64,000 nucleotides of DNA from Amblyomma americanum (lineage: Eukaryota > Arthropoda > Arachnida > Ixodida > Ixodidae). Below, one piece after another: positions 1 through 11,466 of the stretch. Each line of letters starts with the position of its first letter. Position 1 is the first letter of the stretch. The translations under genes and the position numbers were made by a program. Under the pieces are notes generated by a model. The model made no database searches, was not told the DNA's origin, and saw only the letters and a program-made list of their open reading frames with translations. The stretch spans positions 153,705,868-153,769,867 of the forward strand of contig NC_135502.1 in assembly GCF_052857255.1 (NCBI RefSeq), given 5' to 3'.

Positions 1-782
1 GCAATGACGCTAACGAGGACCTTGTTCTGCGTTCTGCAGGGCATTTTCCTGATCGGCGCATCTGCAGCAACGAGCGCCTACACATGTTTGGATAGAAGCG
101 ATATCGTCGTCGTTTATCAACTTCGTCCGGATTACAGTTGAACAGATGACAGCATGGTTATTTTCTGGCGACCTGGTTCTTCTAGCGACACCACCTGGTA
201 GTCGCGGTGTGACGTCACCCAAGAACACCTCTATAAAACAATCACCTCACCGGTTCGTCTTCTGCGGACACGATGGACGCGGACTGGCAATGACGCCTAC
301 GAGGACCTTTTTCTGCGTTCTGCAGGGCATTTTCCAGATCGGCGTATCTACAGCAACGAGCGCCTAAATGTGCGGGGATAGAAGCGATATCGTCGGCGTT
401 ATCAACTTCGTCCGCATTACACTGTTGACCAGATGACAGCATGGTTATTTTCTGGCGACCTGACTCTTCTAGCGACAATACCTGGAAGTCGCGGTGTGAC
501 GTCACCTGAGAGCACCACAATAAAAGAAGCACCTCACCGTTTCGTATACGGTGGGCACGATAGACGCGGACTGGCAATGACGCCTACGAGGACCTTGTTC
601 TGTGTTCTGCAGGGCAATTTCCTGCTCGGCGCAACTACAGCAACGAGCGCCTACACGTGCTGGGATAGAAGCGATATCGTCGGCGTTATCAACTTCGTCC
701 GGATTACACTGTTGACCAGATGACAGCATGGTTATTTTCTGGCGACCTGACTCTTCTAGCGACAATACCTTGAAGTCGCGGT

Positions 783-1964
783 GTGACGTCACCTGAGAGC
801 ACCACTATAAAACAATCACCTCACCGGTTCGTCTTCTGCGGACACGATGGACGCGGACTGGCAATGACGCCTACGAGGACCTTGTTCTGCGTTCTGCAGG
901 GCATTTTCCAGATCGGCGCATCTACATCAACGAGCGGCTACTCGTGCGGGGATAGAAGCGATATCGTCGGAGTTTATACACTTCGTCCGGATCACCCTGT
1001 TGACCAGATGACAACATTGTTATTTTCTCGGGACCTGGCTCTTCTAGCGACACCAACTGGTAGCCGCGGTGTGACGTCACCTGAGACCACCAATATACAA
1101 GAAGCACGTCACCGGTTCGTATTCTGTGGGTACGATGGACGCGGACTGGCAATAACGCTAACAAGGACCTTGTTCTGCGTTCTGCAGGGCATTTTCCTGA
1201 TCGGCGCATCTACAGCAACGAGCGCCTACACGTGCGGGGATAGAAGCGATATCGTCGGAGTTTATACACTTCGTCCGGATCACACTGTTGACCAGATGAC
1301 AACATTGTTATTTTCTCGGGACCTCCCTCTTCTAGCGACACCACCTGGTAGTCACGGTGTGACGTCACCCAACAACACCACTATAAAAGAAGCACCTCAC
1401 CGGTTCGTATTATGTGGGCACGATGGACGCGGACTGGCAATGACGCCAACGAGGACCTTGTTCTGCGTTCTGCAGGTCATTTTCCAGATCGGCGCATCTA
1501 CAGCAACGAGCGGCTACCCGTGCGGGGATAGAAGCGATATCGTCGGACTTTATACACTTTGTCCGGATCACCCTGTTGACCAGATGACAACATTGTTATT
1601 TTCTGGCGACCTGACTCTTCTAGCGACAATACCTGGAAGTCGCGGTGGGACGTCACCTGAGAGCACCACTATAAAAGAAGCACCTCACCGGGTCGTATTC
1701 TGTGGGCACGATGGACGCGGACTGGCACTAACGCTAACAAGGACCTTGTTCTGCGTTCTGCAGGGCATTTTCCTGATCGGCGCATCTACAGCAACGAGCG
1801 CCTACATGTGCGGGGATAGAAGCGATATCGTCGGAGTATATACACTTCGTCCGGATCACACTGTTGACCAGATGACAACATTGTTATTTTCTCGGGACCT
1901 CCCTCTTCTAGCGACACCACCTGATAGTCACGGTGTGACGTTACTTGAGACCACCAATATATAA
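783..1964 (+). other. Longest open frame (393 codons), probably not a gene
   Basis: The frame runs through about four units because 288 bp is 96 codons and the common unit has no stop in this frame. It ends where TATACAAG has become TATATAAG. The translation is a repeat of a 96-residue stretch with no recognisable domain, signal peptide or membrane pattern. Neighbouring units carry different amino acids at many positions, with no sign of third-position bias by eye. The frame is lost upstream and downstream through stops or 287-bp units. I judge it incidental. Confidence 0.8.
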
Positions 1965-2045
1965 GAAGCACCTCATCGGTTCGTATTCTGTGGGTACGAT
2001 GGACGCGGACTGCCAATGACGCTAACGAGGACCTTGTTCTGAGTT

Positions 2046-3180
2046 ATGCAGGGCATTTTCCAGATCGGCGCATCGACAGCAACGAGTGCCTACACGTTCG
2101 GGGATAGAAGCGATATCGTCGGCGTTTATCAACTTCTTCCGGATTACACTGTTGACCAGATGACAGCACGGTTATTTTCTGGCGACCTGGCTCTTCTAGC
2201 GACACCACCTGGTAGTCGCGGTGTGACGTCACCTGAGACCACCAATATACAAGAAGCACCTCACCGGTTCGTATTCTGTGGGCACGATGGACGCGGACTG
2301 GCACTAACGCTAACAAGGACCTTGTTCTGCGTTCTGCAGGGCATTTTCCTGATCGGCGCATCTACAGCAACGAGCGCCTACATGTGCGGGGATAGAAGCG
2401 ATATCGTCGGAGTATATACACTTCGTCCGGATCACACTGTTGACCAGATGATAACATTGTTATTTTCTCGGGACCTCCCTCTTCTAGCGACACCACCTGG
2501 TAGTCGCGGTGTGACGTCATCTGAGACCACCAATATATAAGAAGCACCTCATCGGTTCGTATTCTGTGGGTACGATGGACGCGGACTGGCAATAACGCTA
2601 ACGAGGACCTTGTTCTGCGTTATGCAGGGCATTTTTCTGATCGGCGCATCTACAGCAACGAGCGCCTACACGTGCTGGGATAGAAGCGATATCGTCGGCG
2701 TTTATCAACTTCGTCCGGATTACACTGTTGACCAGATGACAGCATTGTTATATTCTCGGGACCTGGCTCTTCTAGCGACACCACCTGGTAGTCGCGATGT
2801 GCCGCCACCCAAGAACACCACTATAAAAGAAGCACCTCACCGGTTCGTATTATGTGGGCACGATGGACGCGGACTGGCAATGACGCCTATGATGACCTTG
2901 TTCTGCGTTCTGCAGGACATTTTCCAGATCAGCGCATCTACAGCAACGAGCGTCTACACGTGCGGGGATAGAAGCGATATCGTCGGCGTTTATCAACTTC
3001 GTCCGGATTACACTTTTGACCAGATGACAGCATTGTTGTATTCTCGGGACCTGGCTCTTCTAGCGACACTACCTGGTAGTCACGGTGTGACGTCACCTGA
3101 GACGACCAATATACAAGAAGCACCTCACCGGTTCGTATTCTGTGGGCACAATGGACGCGGACTGGCAATAACGCTAACAA
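2046..3180. repeat. Four-unit segment also present at 12411-13545
   Basis: Anchors 2112, 2400, 2688, 2976 match 12477, 12765, 13053, 13341 with a constant offset of 10365 bp (36 units). Shared rare variants include the TTCGGG variant that abolishes CACGTG near 2095, and the GCCGCCA variant that destroys the CRE near 2810. The match stops near 3180, where the two copies continue with different unit types. The 13.0-13.5 kb part is found a third time at 19.0-19.6 kb. Confidence 0.85.
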
Positions 3181-3263
3181 GGACCTTGTTCTGCGTTCTG
3201 CAGGGCAATTTCTTGATCGGCGCATCTACAGCAACGAGCGCCTACACGTGCGGGGATAGAAGC
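2976..3263 (+). repeat. Reference 288-bp unit with its landmarks
   Basis: This unit is given as a map for all others, phased on GATATC (2976). In order it holds the CRE-type palindrome TGACGTCA (3088-3095), the AgeI-type palindrome ACCGGT (3127-3132), the PstI-type palindrome CTGCAG (3198-3203) and the E-box palindrome CACGTG (3245-3250). Variation between units concentrates in a few blocks: the stretch just before TGACGTCA, the 25 bp after it (which decides whether the unit has TATAAAAG, TATATAAG, TATACAAG or TATAAAAC), the 30 bp around CTGCAG, and the 30 bp after GATATC. A closely related consensus counted by hand has about 54% GC and 25 CpGs. I found no convincing 144-bp half-repeat inside it. 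Confidence 0.92.
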
Positions 3264-4238
3264 GATATCGTCGGAGTTTATACACTTCGTCCGGATTACA
3301 CTGTTGACCAGATGACAGCATTGTTATTTTCTTGGGACCTGGCCCTTCTAGCGACACCACCTGGTAGTCGCGGTGTGACGTCACCGAAGAACACCACTAT
3401 AAAACAATCACCTCACCGGTTCGTCTTCTGCGGACACGATGGACGCAGACTGGCAATGACGCCTACGAGGACCTTTTTCTGCGTTCTGCAGGGCATTTTC
3501 CAGATCGGCGTATCTACAGCAACGAGCGCCTAAATGTGCGGGGATAGAAGTGATATCGTCGCCGTTTATCAACTTCGTCCGGATTACACTGTTGACCACA
3601 TGACAGCATGGTTATTTTCTGGCGACCTGGCTCTTCTAGCGAAACCACCTGGTAGTCGCGGTGTGACGTCAAGTGAGACCACCAATATACAAGAAGCACC
3701 TCACCGGTTCGTATTCTGTGGGCACGATGGACGCGGACTGGCAATGACGCTATCGAGGACCTTATTCTGCGTTATGCAGGGCATTTTCCAGATCGGCGCA
3801 TCTACAGCAACGAGCACCTACACGTGCGGGGATAGAAGCGATATCGTCGGCGTTTAGCAACTTAGTCCGGATTACACTGTTGACCAGATGACCGCATTGT
3901 TATATTCTCGGGACCTGGCTCTTCTAGCGACACCACCTGGTAGTCGCGGTGTGACGTCACCTGAGACCTCCAATATACTAGAAGCACCTCACCGGTTCGT
4001 AATCTGTAGGCACGATGGACGCGGACTGGCAATGACGCCTACGAGGACCTTGTTCTGCGTTCTGCAGGGCAATTTCCTGCTCGGCGCATCTTGAGCAACG
4101 AGCGCCTACACGTGCGGGGATAGAAGCGATATCGTCGGTGTTATCAACTTCGTCCGGATTACACTGTTGACCACATGACAGCATGGTTATTTTCTGGCGA
4201 CCTGACTCTTCTAGGGACAATACCTTGAAGTCGCGGTG

Positions 4239-4268
4239 TGACGTCACCTGAGAGCACCACTATAAAAG
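4239..4268 (+). promoter_or_regulatory. CRE palindrome plus TATA box, promoter-like pair (type 1 unit)
   Basis: TGACGTCA (4239-4246) is followed after 14 bp by TATAAAAG (4261-4268). TGACGTCA is the full consensus site for CREB/ATF-type bZIP proteins, and TATAAAAG fits the TATAWAAR consensus. About 27 bp after the first T of the TATA box lies GTATTCT, one mismatch from the general initiator pattern YYANWYY. The arrangement recurs with the same spacing in many units across the window. Whether it drives transcription is not shown. All three elements could be chance features of the ancestral unit copied by amplification. Confidence 0.45.
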
Positions 4269-7200
4269 AAGCACCTCACCGGTTCGTATTCTGTGGGCAC
4301 GTTGGACGCGGACTGGCAATAACGCTAAAGAGGACCTTGATCTGCGTTCTTCAGGGCATTTTCCAGATCGGCGTATCTACAGCAACGAGCGCCTACACGT
4401 GCGGGGATAGAAGCGATATCGTCGGCGTTTATCACATTCGTCCGGATTACACTGTTGTCCACATGACAGCATGGTTATTTTCTGGTGACCTGGCTCTTCT
4501 AGCGACACCACTTGGTAGTCGCGATGTGACGTCACCCAAGAACACCACTATAAAAGAAGCACTTCACCGGTTCGTATTATGTGGGCACGATGGACGCAGA
4601 CTGGCAATGACGCCTACGAGGACCTTGTTCTGTGTTCTGCAGGGCATTTTCCAGATCGGCGCATCTACAGCAACGAGCGGCTACACGTGCGGGGATAGAA
4701 GCGATATCGTTGGCGTTTATCAACTTCGTCCGGATTACACTGTTGACCAGATGACAGCATGGTTATTTTCTGGCGACCTGACTCTTCTAGCGACAATACC
4801 TGGAAGTCGCGGTGTGACGTCACCTGAGCGCACCACTATAAAAGAAGCACCTCACCGTTTCGTATTCTGTGGGCACGATGGACGCGGACTGGCAATGACG
4901 CCTACGAGGACCTTTTTCTGCGTTCTGCAGGGCATTTTCCAGATCGGCGTATCTACAGCAACGAGCGCCTAAATGTGCGGGGATAGAAGCGATATCGTCG
5001 CCGTTTATCAACTTCGTCCGGATTACACTGTGGACCACATGACAGCATGGTTATTTTCTGGCGACCTGGCTCTTCTAGCGAAACCAGCTGATAGTCGCGG
5101 TGTGACGTCAAGTGAGACCACCAATATACAAGAAGCACCTCACCGGTTCGTATTCTGTGGGCACAATGGACGCGGTCTGGCAATGACGCCTACGAGGACC
5201 TTGTTCTGCGTTCTGCAGGGCAATTTCCTGCTCGGCGCATCTTGAGCAACGAGCGCTTACACGTGCGGGGATAGAAGCGATATCGTCGGCGTTATCAACT
5301 TCGTCCGGATTACACTGTTGACCAGATGACAGCATGGTTATTTTCTGGCGATCTGACTCTTCTAGCGACAATACCTGGAAGTCGCGGTGTGACGTCACCT
5401 GAGAGCACCACTATAAAAGAAGCACCTCACCGGTTCGTATTCTGTGGGCACGATGGACGCGGACTGGCAATGACGCTATCGAGGACCTGATTCTGCGTTA
5501 TGCAGGGCATTTTCCAGATCGGCGCATCTACAGCAACGAGCACCTACACGTGCGGGGATAGAAGCGATATCGTCGGCGTTTAGCAACTTAGTCCGGATTA
5601 CACTGTTGACCAGACGACAGCATTGTTATATTCTCGGGACCTGGCTCTTCTAGCGACACCACCTGGTAGTCGCGGTGTGACGTCACCTGAGACCTCCAAT
5701 ATACAAGAAGCACCTCACCGGTTCGTATTCTGTAGGCACGATGGACGCGGACTGGCAATGACGCCTACGAGGACCTTGTTCTGCGTTCTGCAGGACATTT
5801 TCCAGATCAGCGCATCTACAGCAACGAGCGTCTACACGTGCGGGGATAGAAGCGATATCGTCGGCGTTTATCAACTTCGTCCGGATTACACTTTTGACCA
5901 GATGACAGCATTGTGTATTCTCGGGACCTGGCTCTTCTAGCGACACTACCTGGTAGTCACGGTGTGACGTCACCTGAGACGACCAATATACAAGAAGCAC
6001 CTCACCGGTTCATATTCTGTGGGCACGATGGAGGCGGACTGGCAATAACGCTAACAAGGACCTTGTTCTGCGTTCTGCAAGGCAATTTCTTGATCGGCGC
6101 ATCTACAGCAACGAGCGCCTACACGTGCCGGGATAGAAGCGATATCGTCGGAGTTTATACACTTCGTCCGGATTACACTGTTGACCAGATGACAGCATTG
6201 TTATTTTCTTGGGACCTGGCCCTTCTATCGACACCACCTGGTAGTCGCGGTGTGACGTCACCCAAGAACACCACTATAAAACAATCACCTCACCGGATCG
6301 TCTTCTGCGAACACGATAAACGCACTCTGGCAATGACGCCTACGAGGACCTTGTTCTGCGTTCTGCAGGGCATTTTCCAGATCGGCGCATCTACAGCAAC
6401 GAGCGGCTACCCGTGCGGGGATAGAAGCGATATCGTCGGAGTTTATACACTTCGTCCGGATCACCCTGTTGACCAAATGACAACATTGTTATTTTCTCGG
6501 GACCTGGCTCTTCTAGCGACACCACCTGGTAGTCGCGGTGTGACGTCACCTGAGACCACCAATATACAAGAAGCACGTCACCGGTTCGTATTCTGTGGGT
6601 ACGATGGACGCGGACTGGCAATGACGCTAACGAGGAGCTTTTTCTGCGTTCTGCAGGGCATTTTCCAGATCGGCGTATCTACAGCAACGAGCGCCTAAAT
6701 GTGCGGGGATAGAAGCGATATCGTCGCCGTTTATCAACTTCGTCCGGATTACACTGTTGACCACATGACATGATGGTTATTTTCTGGCGACCTGACTCTT
6801 CTAGCGACAATACCTGGAAGTCGCGGTGTGACGTCACCTGAGCGCACCACTATAAAAGAAGCACCTCACCGTTTCGTATTCTGTGGGCACGATGGACGCG
6901 GACTGGCAATGACGCCTACGAGGAGCTTTTTCTGCGTTCTGCAGGGCATTTTCCAGATCGGCATATCTACAGCGACGAGCGCCTAAATGTGCGGGGATAG
7001 AAGCGATATCGTCGCCGTTTATCAACTTCGTCCGGATTACACTGTTGACCACATGACAGCATGGTTATTTTCTGGCGACCTGGCTCTTCTAGCGAAACCA
7101 CCTGGTAGTCGCGGTGTGACGTCAAGTGAGACCACCAATATACAAGAAGCACCTCACCGGTTCGTATTCTGTGGGCACGATGGACGCGGACTGGCAATGA

Positions 7201-7663
7201 CGCTATCGAGGACCTTATTCTGCGTTATGCAGGGCATTTTCCAGATCGGCGCATCTACAGCAACGAGCACCTACACGTGCGGGGATAGAAGCGATATCGT
7301 CGGCGTTGAGCAACTTAGTCCGGATTACACTGTTGACCAGATGACAGCATTGTTATATTCTCGGGACCTGGCTCTTCTAGCGACACCACCTGGTAGTCGC
7401 GGTGTGACGTCACCTGAGACCTCCAATATACAAGAAGCACCTCACCGGTTCATATTCTGTGGGCACGATGGACGCGGACTGGCAATGACGCCTACGAGGA
7501 CCTTGTTCTGCGTTCTGCAGGGCAATTTCCTGCTCGGCGCATCTTGAGCAACGAGCGTCTACACGTGCGGGGATAGAAGCGATATCGTCGGCGTTTATCA
7601 AGTTCGTCCGGATTACACTGTTGACAAGATGACAACATTGTTATTTTCTCGGGACCTGGCTCT

Positions 7664-8463
7664 TCTAGCGACAATACCTGGAAGTCGCGGTGTGACGTCA
7701 CCTGAGAGCACCACTATAAAACAAGCACCTCACCGGTTCGTCTTCTGCGGACACGATGGACGCGGACTGGCAATGACGCCTACGAGGACCTTGTTTTGCG
7801 TTCTGCAGGGCATTTTCCAGATCGGCGCATCTACAGTAACGAGCGACTACACGTGCGGAGATAGAAGCGATATCGTCGGAGTTTATACACTTCGTCCGGA
7901 TCACCTTGTTGACCAGATGACAACATTGTTATTTTCTCGGGACCTGGCTCTTCTAGCGGCACCACCTGGTAGTCACGGTGTGACGTTACTTGAGACCACC
8001 AATATATAAGAAGCACCTCATCGGTTCGTATTCTGTGGGCACGATGGACACGGACTGCCAATGACGCTAACGAGGACCTTGTTCTGCGTTATGCAGGGCA
8101 TTTTCCAGATCGGCGCATCTACAGCAACGAGTGCCTACACGTGCGGGGATAGAAGCGATATCGTCGGCGTTTATCAACTTCTTCCGGATTACACTGTTGA
8201 CCAGATGACAGCACGGTTATTTTCTGGCGACCTGGCTCTTCTAGCGACACCACCTGGTAGTCGCGGTGTGACGTCACCTGAGACCACCAATATACAAGAA
8301 GCACCTTACCGGTTCGTCTTCTGTGGACACGATGGACGTGGGCTGGCAATGACGAATACGAGGACCTTGTTCTGCGTTATGTAGGGCATTTTCCAGATCG
8401 GCGTATCTACAGCAACGAGCGCCTACACGTGCGGGGATAGAAGCGATATCGTCGGCGTTTATC
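7664..8463. repeat. First copy of an 800-bp segment duplicated 4 units downstream
   Basis: This segment and 8816-9615 are nearly identical at an offset of exactly 1152 bp. Both carry the rare ATGTAGGG change that removes the CTGCAG site (near 8380 and 9532) and the unusual GTAACGAGCGAC variant (near 7837 and 8989). The copies separate just after the GATATC at 8445 and 9597. Confidence 0.85.
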
Positions 8464-8815
8464 ATATTCGTCCGGATTACACTGTTGTCCACATGACAGC
8501 ATGGTTATTTTCTGGTGACCTGGCTCTTCTAGCGACACCACTTGGTAGTCGCGATGTGACGTCACCCAAGAACACCACTATAAAAGAAGCACTTCACCGG
8601 TTCGTATTATGTGGGCACGATGGACGCGGACTGGCAATGACGCCTACGAGGACCTTGTTCTGTGTTCTGCAGGGCATTTTCCAGATCGGCGCGTCTACAG
8701 CAACGAGCGGCTACACGTGCGGGGATAGAAGCGATATCGTTGGCGTTTATCAACTTCGTCCGGATTACACTGTTGACCAGATGACAGCATGGTTATTTTC
8801 TGGCGACCTGACTCT

Positions 8816-9615
8816 TCTAGCGACAATACCTGGAAGTCGCGGTGTGACGTCCCCTGAGAGCACCACTATAAAACAAGCACCTCACCGGTTCGTCTTCTGC
8901 GGACACGATGGACGCGGACTGGCAATGACGCCTACGAGGACCTTGTTCTGCGTTCTGCAGGGCATTTTCCAGATCGGCGCATCTACAGTAACGAGCGACT
9001 ACACGTGCGGAGATAGAAGCGATATCGTCGGAGTTTATACACTTCGTCCGGATCACCTTGTTGACCAGATGACAACATTGTTATTTTCTCGGGACCTGGC
9101 TCTTCTAGCGGCACCACCTGGTAGTCACGGTGTGACGTTACTTGAGACCACCAATATATAAGAAGCACCTCATCGGTTCGTATTCTGTGGGCACGATGGA
9201 CACGGACTGCCAATGACGCTAACGAGGACCTTGTTCTGCGTTATGCAGGGCATTTTCCAGATCGGCGCATCTACAGCAACGAGTGCCTACACGTGCGGGG
9301 ATAGAAGCGATATCGTCGGCGTTTATCAACTTCTTCCGGATTACACTTTTGACCAGATGACAGCACGGTTATTTTCTGGCGACCTGGCTCTTCTAGCGAC
9401 ACCACCTGGTAGTCGCGGTGTGACGTCACCTGAGACCACCAATATACAAGAAGCACCTTACCGGTTCGTCTTCTGTGGACGCGATGGACGTGGGCTGGCA
9501 ATGACGCCTACGAGGACCTTGTTCTGCGTTATGTAGGGCATTTTCCAGATCGGCGTATCTACAGCAACGAGCGCCTACACGTGCGGGTATAGAAGCGATA
9601 TCGTCGGCGTTTATC
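8816..9615. repeat. Second copy of the 800-bp segment
   Basis: Partner of 7664-8463 at +1152 bp. Small differences distinguish it, for example GTCCCC in place of GTCACC in the CRE near 8850. It also has the GGGTATAG variant just before GATATC near 9586, which recurs near 28438, 49138 and 55176. Confidence 0.85.
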
Positions 9616-9644
9616 AACTTCGTCCGGATTACACTGTTGACCAG

Positions 9645-11300
9645 ATGACAGCATTGTTATATTCTCGGGACCTGGCTCTTCTAGCGACACTACCTGGTAG
9701 TCACGGTGTGACGTCACCTGAGACCACCAATACACAAGAAGCACCTCACCGGTTCGTATTCTGTGGGCACGATGGACGCGGACTGGCAATAACGCTAACA
9801 AGGACCTCGTTCTGCGTTCTGCAGGGCATTTTCCTGATCGGCGCATCTACAGCAACGAGCGCCTACACGTGCGGGGATAGAAGCGATATCGTCGGAGTTT
9901 ATACACTTCGTCCGGATCACACTGTTGACCAGATGACAACATTGTTATTTTCTCGGGACCTCCCTCTTCTAGCGACACCACCTGGTAGTCACGGTGTGAC
10001 GTCATCTGAGACCACCAATTTATAAGAAGCACCTCATCGGTTCGTATTCTGTGGGTACGATGGACGCGGACTGGCAATGACGCTAACGAGGACTTTGTTC
10101 TGCGTTATGCAGAGCATTTTCCAGATCGGCGCATCTACAGCAACGAGTGGCTACACGTGCGGGGATAGAAGCGATATCGTCGGAGTTTATACACTTCGTC
10201 CGGATCACCGTGTTGACCAGATGACAACATTGTTATTTTCTCGGGACCTGGCTTTTCTAGCGACACCACCTGGTAGTCACGGTGTGACGTTACCTGAGAC
10301 CACCAATATATAAGAAGCACCTCATCGGTTCGTATTCTGTGGGCACGATGGACGCGGACTGGCATTGACGCCTACTAGGACCTTGTTCTGCGTTCTGCAG
10401 GGCATTTTCCAGATCGGCGCATCTACAGCAACGAGCGGCTACACGTGCGGGGATAGAAGCGATATCGTCGGTGTTTATACACTTCGTCCGGATCCCCCTG
10501 TTGACCAGATGACAACATTGTTATTTTCTCGGGACCTGGCTCTTCTAGCGACACCACCTGATAGTCACGGTGTGACGTTACTTGAGACCACCAATATATA
10601 AGAAGCACCTCATCGGTTCGTATTCTGTGGGCACGATGGACGCGGACTGCCAATGACTCTAACGAGGACCTTGTTCTGAGTTATGCAGGGCATTTTCCAG
10701 ATCGGCGCATCTACAGCAACGAGTGCCTACACGTTCGGGGATAGAAGCGATATCGTCGGCGTTTATCAACTTCTTCCGGATTACACTGTTGACCAGATGA
10801 CAGCATTGTTATATTCTCGGGACCTGGCTCTTCTAGCGACACTACCTGGTAGTCACGGTGTGACGTCACCTGAGACCACCAATACACAAGAAGCACCTCA
10901 CCGGTTCGTATTCTGTGGGCACGATGGACGCGGACTGGCAATAACGCTAACAAGGACCTTGTTCTGCGTTCTGCAGGGCATTTTCCTGATCGGCGCATCT
11001 ACAGCAACGAGCGCCTACACGTGCGGGGATAGAAGCGATATCGTCGGAGTTTATACACTTCGTCCGGATCACACTGTTGACCAGATGACAACATTGTTAT
11101 TTTCTCGGGACCTCCCTCTTCTAGCGACACCACCTGGTAGTCACGGTGTGACGTCATCTGAGACCACCAATTTATAAGAAGCACCTCATCGGTTCGTATT
11201 CTGTGGGTACGATGGACGCGGACTGGCAATGACGCTAACGAGGACTTTGTTCTGCGTTATGCAGAGCATTTTCCAGATCGGCGCATCTACAGCAACGAGC
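9645..11300. repeat. Nested 4-unit and 6-unit duplications
   Basis: The anchors at 9885 and 10173 are repeated at 11037 and 11325 (offset 1152 bp). The anchors at 10173, 10461 and 10749 are repeated at 11901, 12189 and 12477 (offset 1728 bp). Overlapping duplications with different offsets show several rounds of unequal exchange in this small area. Confidence 0.8.
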
Positions 11301-11436
11301 GCCTACACGTGCTGGGATAGAAGCGATATCGTCGGCGTTTATCAACTTCGTCCGGATTACACTGTTGACCAGATGACAGCATTGGTATATTCTCGGGACC
11401 TGGCTCTTCTAGCAACACCACCTGGTAGTCGCGATG

Positions 11437-11466
11437 TGACGTCACCCAAGAACACCACTATAAAAG
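11437..11466 (+). promoter_or_regulatory. CRE plus TATA pair in a second unit type
   Basis: TGACGTCA (11437-11444) and TATAAAAG (11459-11466) are again 14 bp apart, although the intervening bases (CCCAAGAACACCAC) differ from those at 4247-4260. The spacing is therefore conserved in a different sequence variant of the unit. Confidence 0.45.

Larger units (their letters stand above)
1..6140. repeat. Left part of the array, mixed 286/287/288-bp units
   Basis: There are 22 anchors here, from 100 to 5854 plus the boundary at 6141. The first interval is 286 bp, the next two 287 bp, and then 12 in a row are exactly 288 bp (960-4128 is 11 of them, with 673-960 at 287 just before). Further 287-bp units start at 4128, 5279 and 5854. 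The one at 5854 owes its lost base to a private deletion near 5915, not to the common deletion site. About 2046-3180 reappears at 12411-13545 (offset 10365 bp, 36 units). About 4240-5030 matches about 14029-14820 (offset 9789 bp, 34 units). No gene is supported. Confidence 0.9.

Noticed and set aside
783..1964. A repetitive protein gene made of 96-residue repeats
   Set aside because: The frame is broken at scattered places by stops and by 287/286-bp units. Substitutions look as frequent at replacement as at silent positions. There is no start context, intron or domain that would support a gene.
3131..3143. A tRNA-type B box (GGTTCGTATTC) suggesting SINE or Pol III origin
   Set aside because: The match to the GGTTCGANTCC-like consensus is partial and no convincing A box lies at a suitable distance. 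No tRNA fold or Pol III terminator was seen in the unit.
2976..3263. A 144-bp half-repeat (288 as a dimer)
   Set aside because: Lining up the two halves of the unit gives only scattered short matches such as ATGAC and CGCCTAC. There is no continuous similarity.
2976..3263. A CENP-B box
   Set aside because: No stretch on either strand fits the essential TTCG-N4-A-N2-CGGG pattern. CTTCGTCCGG has the TTCG core but not the downstream bases.
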